A stretch of DNA of 64,000 nt, taken from assembly GCA_031555735.1 (NCBI GenBank), contig JAVBUE010000055.1, forward strand, positions 11,769-75,768, in the 5' to 3' direction. Source of the stretch: JAJDIA01 sp031555735. GTDB lineage: Bacteria > Bacteroidota > Bacteroidia > Bacteroidales > Tannerellaceae. Below, one piece after another: positions 63,164-64,000 of the stretch. A program made the position numbers and the translations under genes. The notes under the pieces were generated by a model. That model saw only the letters and a program-made list of their open reading frames with translations, searched no databases and was not told the DNA's origin. Numbering within the stretch: position 1 is the stretch's first letter; each line of letters begins with the position of its first letter.

Positions 63164-63436
63164 TTACATCTCCACGTCCCAAATCCCGCAGGCGCGTTCC
63201 AGTTCCACCAATGCGGCAGCGCAATTATACAGCGTTTCACTGTAATTTACCTGTACATCGTTGTAGGTGCGTTGCGCATTGAGGAGGTCAAGGATACTCG
63301 TTTCTCCCCGCTCGTAGCTGTACACCTTCTTTTTGTAGATGGTTTCAGCCTCGTTCAACAGTCCGGTATTGAACTGCTCCACCTGACGGCAAGTAGTTTT
63401 GTACTTATTGTAAGCTTGCGCTACTTCCGAACTGAT
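63164..63436 (-). pseudogene. C-terminal fragment of a TolC-family outer-membrane efflux protein (copy 1)
   Basis: On the minus strand the last 90 codons of a TolC/CzcC-like protein: SSEVAQAYNKYKTTCRQ, then YERGETSILDLLNAQRTYND and a terminal ALVELERACGIWDVEM. Homology stops abruptly at the sequence ATCAGTTCGGAAG (63424-63436). No start codon or N-terminal half lies upstream on this strand; instead the opposite-strand copy begins. The terminator at 63114 shows this was a genuine gene end. Confidence 0.85.
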
Positions 63437-64000
63437 TACCACGGCGCAAAACAACCGTGCCGACTTACAGGCGGCATTGATATCAAAAGAGGTTTCTCAA
63501 AATAACGTGCGCTTGGCAAAAGCCAACCGGGCAATAGACCTCGGCCTTAGTATCGGCGGCGGTTATTCGTCCGAAGTGCGCAACGAGATAGCGCCTGCAC
63601 CCGCATTCAAAGGAGTTACGGCAGGAATCAGTATCCCTTTGAAATTTTCCAACACCAATAAAGGAGAACTGCGGGCAGCCCAACTGGCGGCTACACAAAA
63701 CGAGATGCAATATCAGGCTATTGAACTGCAAATCGGTTCGGAAGTGGCACAGGCCTATAATAAATACAAAATTACCTGCCGTCAGGTAGAGCAGTTCAAT
63801 ACCGGATTGCTGAACGAGGCTGAAACCATCTACAAAAAGAAGGTGTACAGCTACGAGCGTGGAGAAACGAGTATCCTTGACCTTCTCAATGCGCAACGCA
63901 CCTACAACGATGTACAGGTAAATTACAGCGAAACGCTGTACAATTGCGCTGCTGCTTTGGTGGAACTGGAACGCGCCTGCGGTATTTGGGACGTGGAGAT
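63414..64000 (+). pseudogene. internal-to-C-terminal TolC-family fragment (copy 2), runs off the window
   Basis: On the plus strand the frame opens after a stop at 63411 and reads SELITTAQNNRADLQAALIS, then VRLAKANRAIDLGLSIGGGY, AGISIPLKFSN and the same C-terminal block as copy 1 up to GIWDVE at the window edge. It starts in mid-protein at the shared junction CTTCCGAACTGAT, with no signal peptide or N-terminal half. The final 270 bases are roughly 90% identical to copy 1 in inverted orientation, nearly all differences silent. Confidence 0.82.

Noticed and set aside
63483..63896. 137-codon minus-strand frame within the TolC copy 2 region
   Set aside because: It is the reverse complement of clear TolC coding sequence on the plus strand.

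Overview
The window is a 64 kb chromosomal stretch from a member of the Bacteroidales with roughly even GC content. The evidence is a SusC/SusD pair with an ECF sigma/FecR switch, a fused SecDF, type IX secretion genes porU and porV, several Bacteroidales-restricted families (DUF4251, DUF4468, DUF4890 type), and Bacteroidetes-type promoters with a TAnnTTTG box at -7. A Porphyromonadaceae/Tannerellaceae-like relative fits, but the genus cannot be fixed from this sequence alone.

Layout. 1-24 kb is mostly housekeeping and envelope functions: polyphosphate kinase, a YfcE-like phosphoesterase, lipoyl synthase, a DPP-IV peptidase, a YhcC-like radical SAM enzyme, a PMCA-type calcium ATPase, two histidine kinases, tRNA-Thr(CGT), two exported TIM-barrel sugar isomerase-like proteins, ValRS and a PagL-like lipid A deacylase. 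24-37 kb holds a MATE exporter, a DUF1080 protein, a GNAT enzyme, SecDF, two DUF4468 proteins, an EEP-family hydrolase behind two overlapping rhomboid proteases, HU and ArgRS. 37-48.4 kb is a carbohydrate-use region: a double-DUF1080 lipoprotein, ECF sigma factor, FecR anti-sigma, a SusC receptor broken by a frameshift, SusD and two serine-type sulfatases. The sigma-to-first-sulfatase part is visibly more AT-rich than its surroundings. 49-60 kb returns to core genes: a C-S lyase, a SlyD-like isomerase, chorismate synthase, Rex, a FAH-family protein, PorU, PorV, IspF and NudC. 60-64 kb has two small paralogous exported proteins, a mannose-1-phosphate guanylyltransferase, tRNA-Leu(CAA), and two convergently truncated, inverted copies of a TolC-family gene.

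The most unusual content is a family of three non-coding intergenic elements (about 8.0-8.6, 25.6-26.0 and 48.5-49.2 kb). Two are foldback structures with inverted arms of about 118 and 214 bp; the third has only one arm-like side. All three contain two separate arrays at an exact 22-bp period: four copies of a CTACCTATG-like core and five copies of a degenerate 16-mer of the form CAAC-N8-GTTG. Two of the three also carry a 24-bp near-palindrome centred on TTTCGAAA. I do not recognise this element. It looks like either a MITE-like mobile element or a protein-binding or structural chromosomal element.

How genes work together. PorU and PorV are parts of the cell-surface attachment complex of type IX secretion. 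The sigma/FecR/SusCD/sulfatase set is the layout of a polysaccharide utilization locus for a sulfated glycan, probably disabled at the receptor by the frameshift. The TolC fragments at the right edge look like one end of a DNA inversion between paralogues, or an assembly misjoin.
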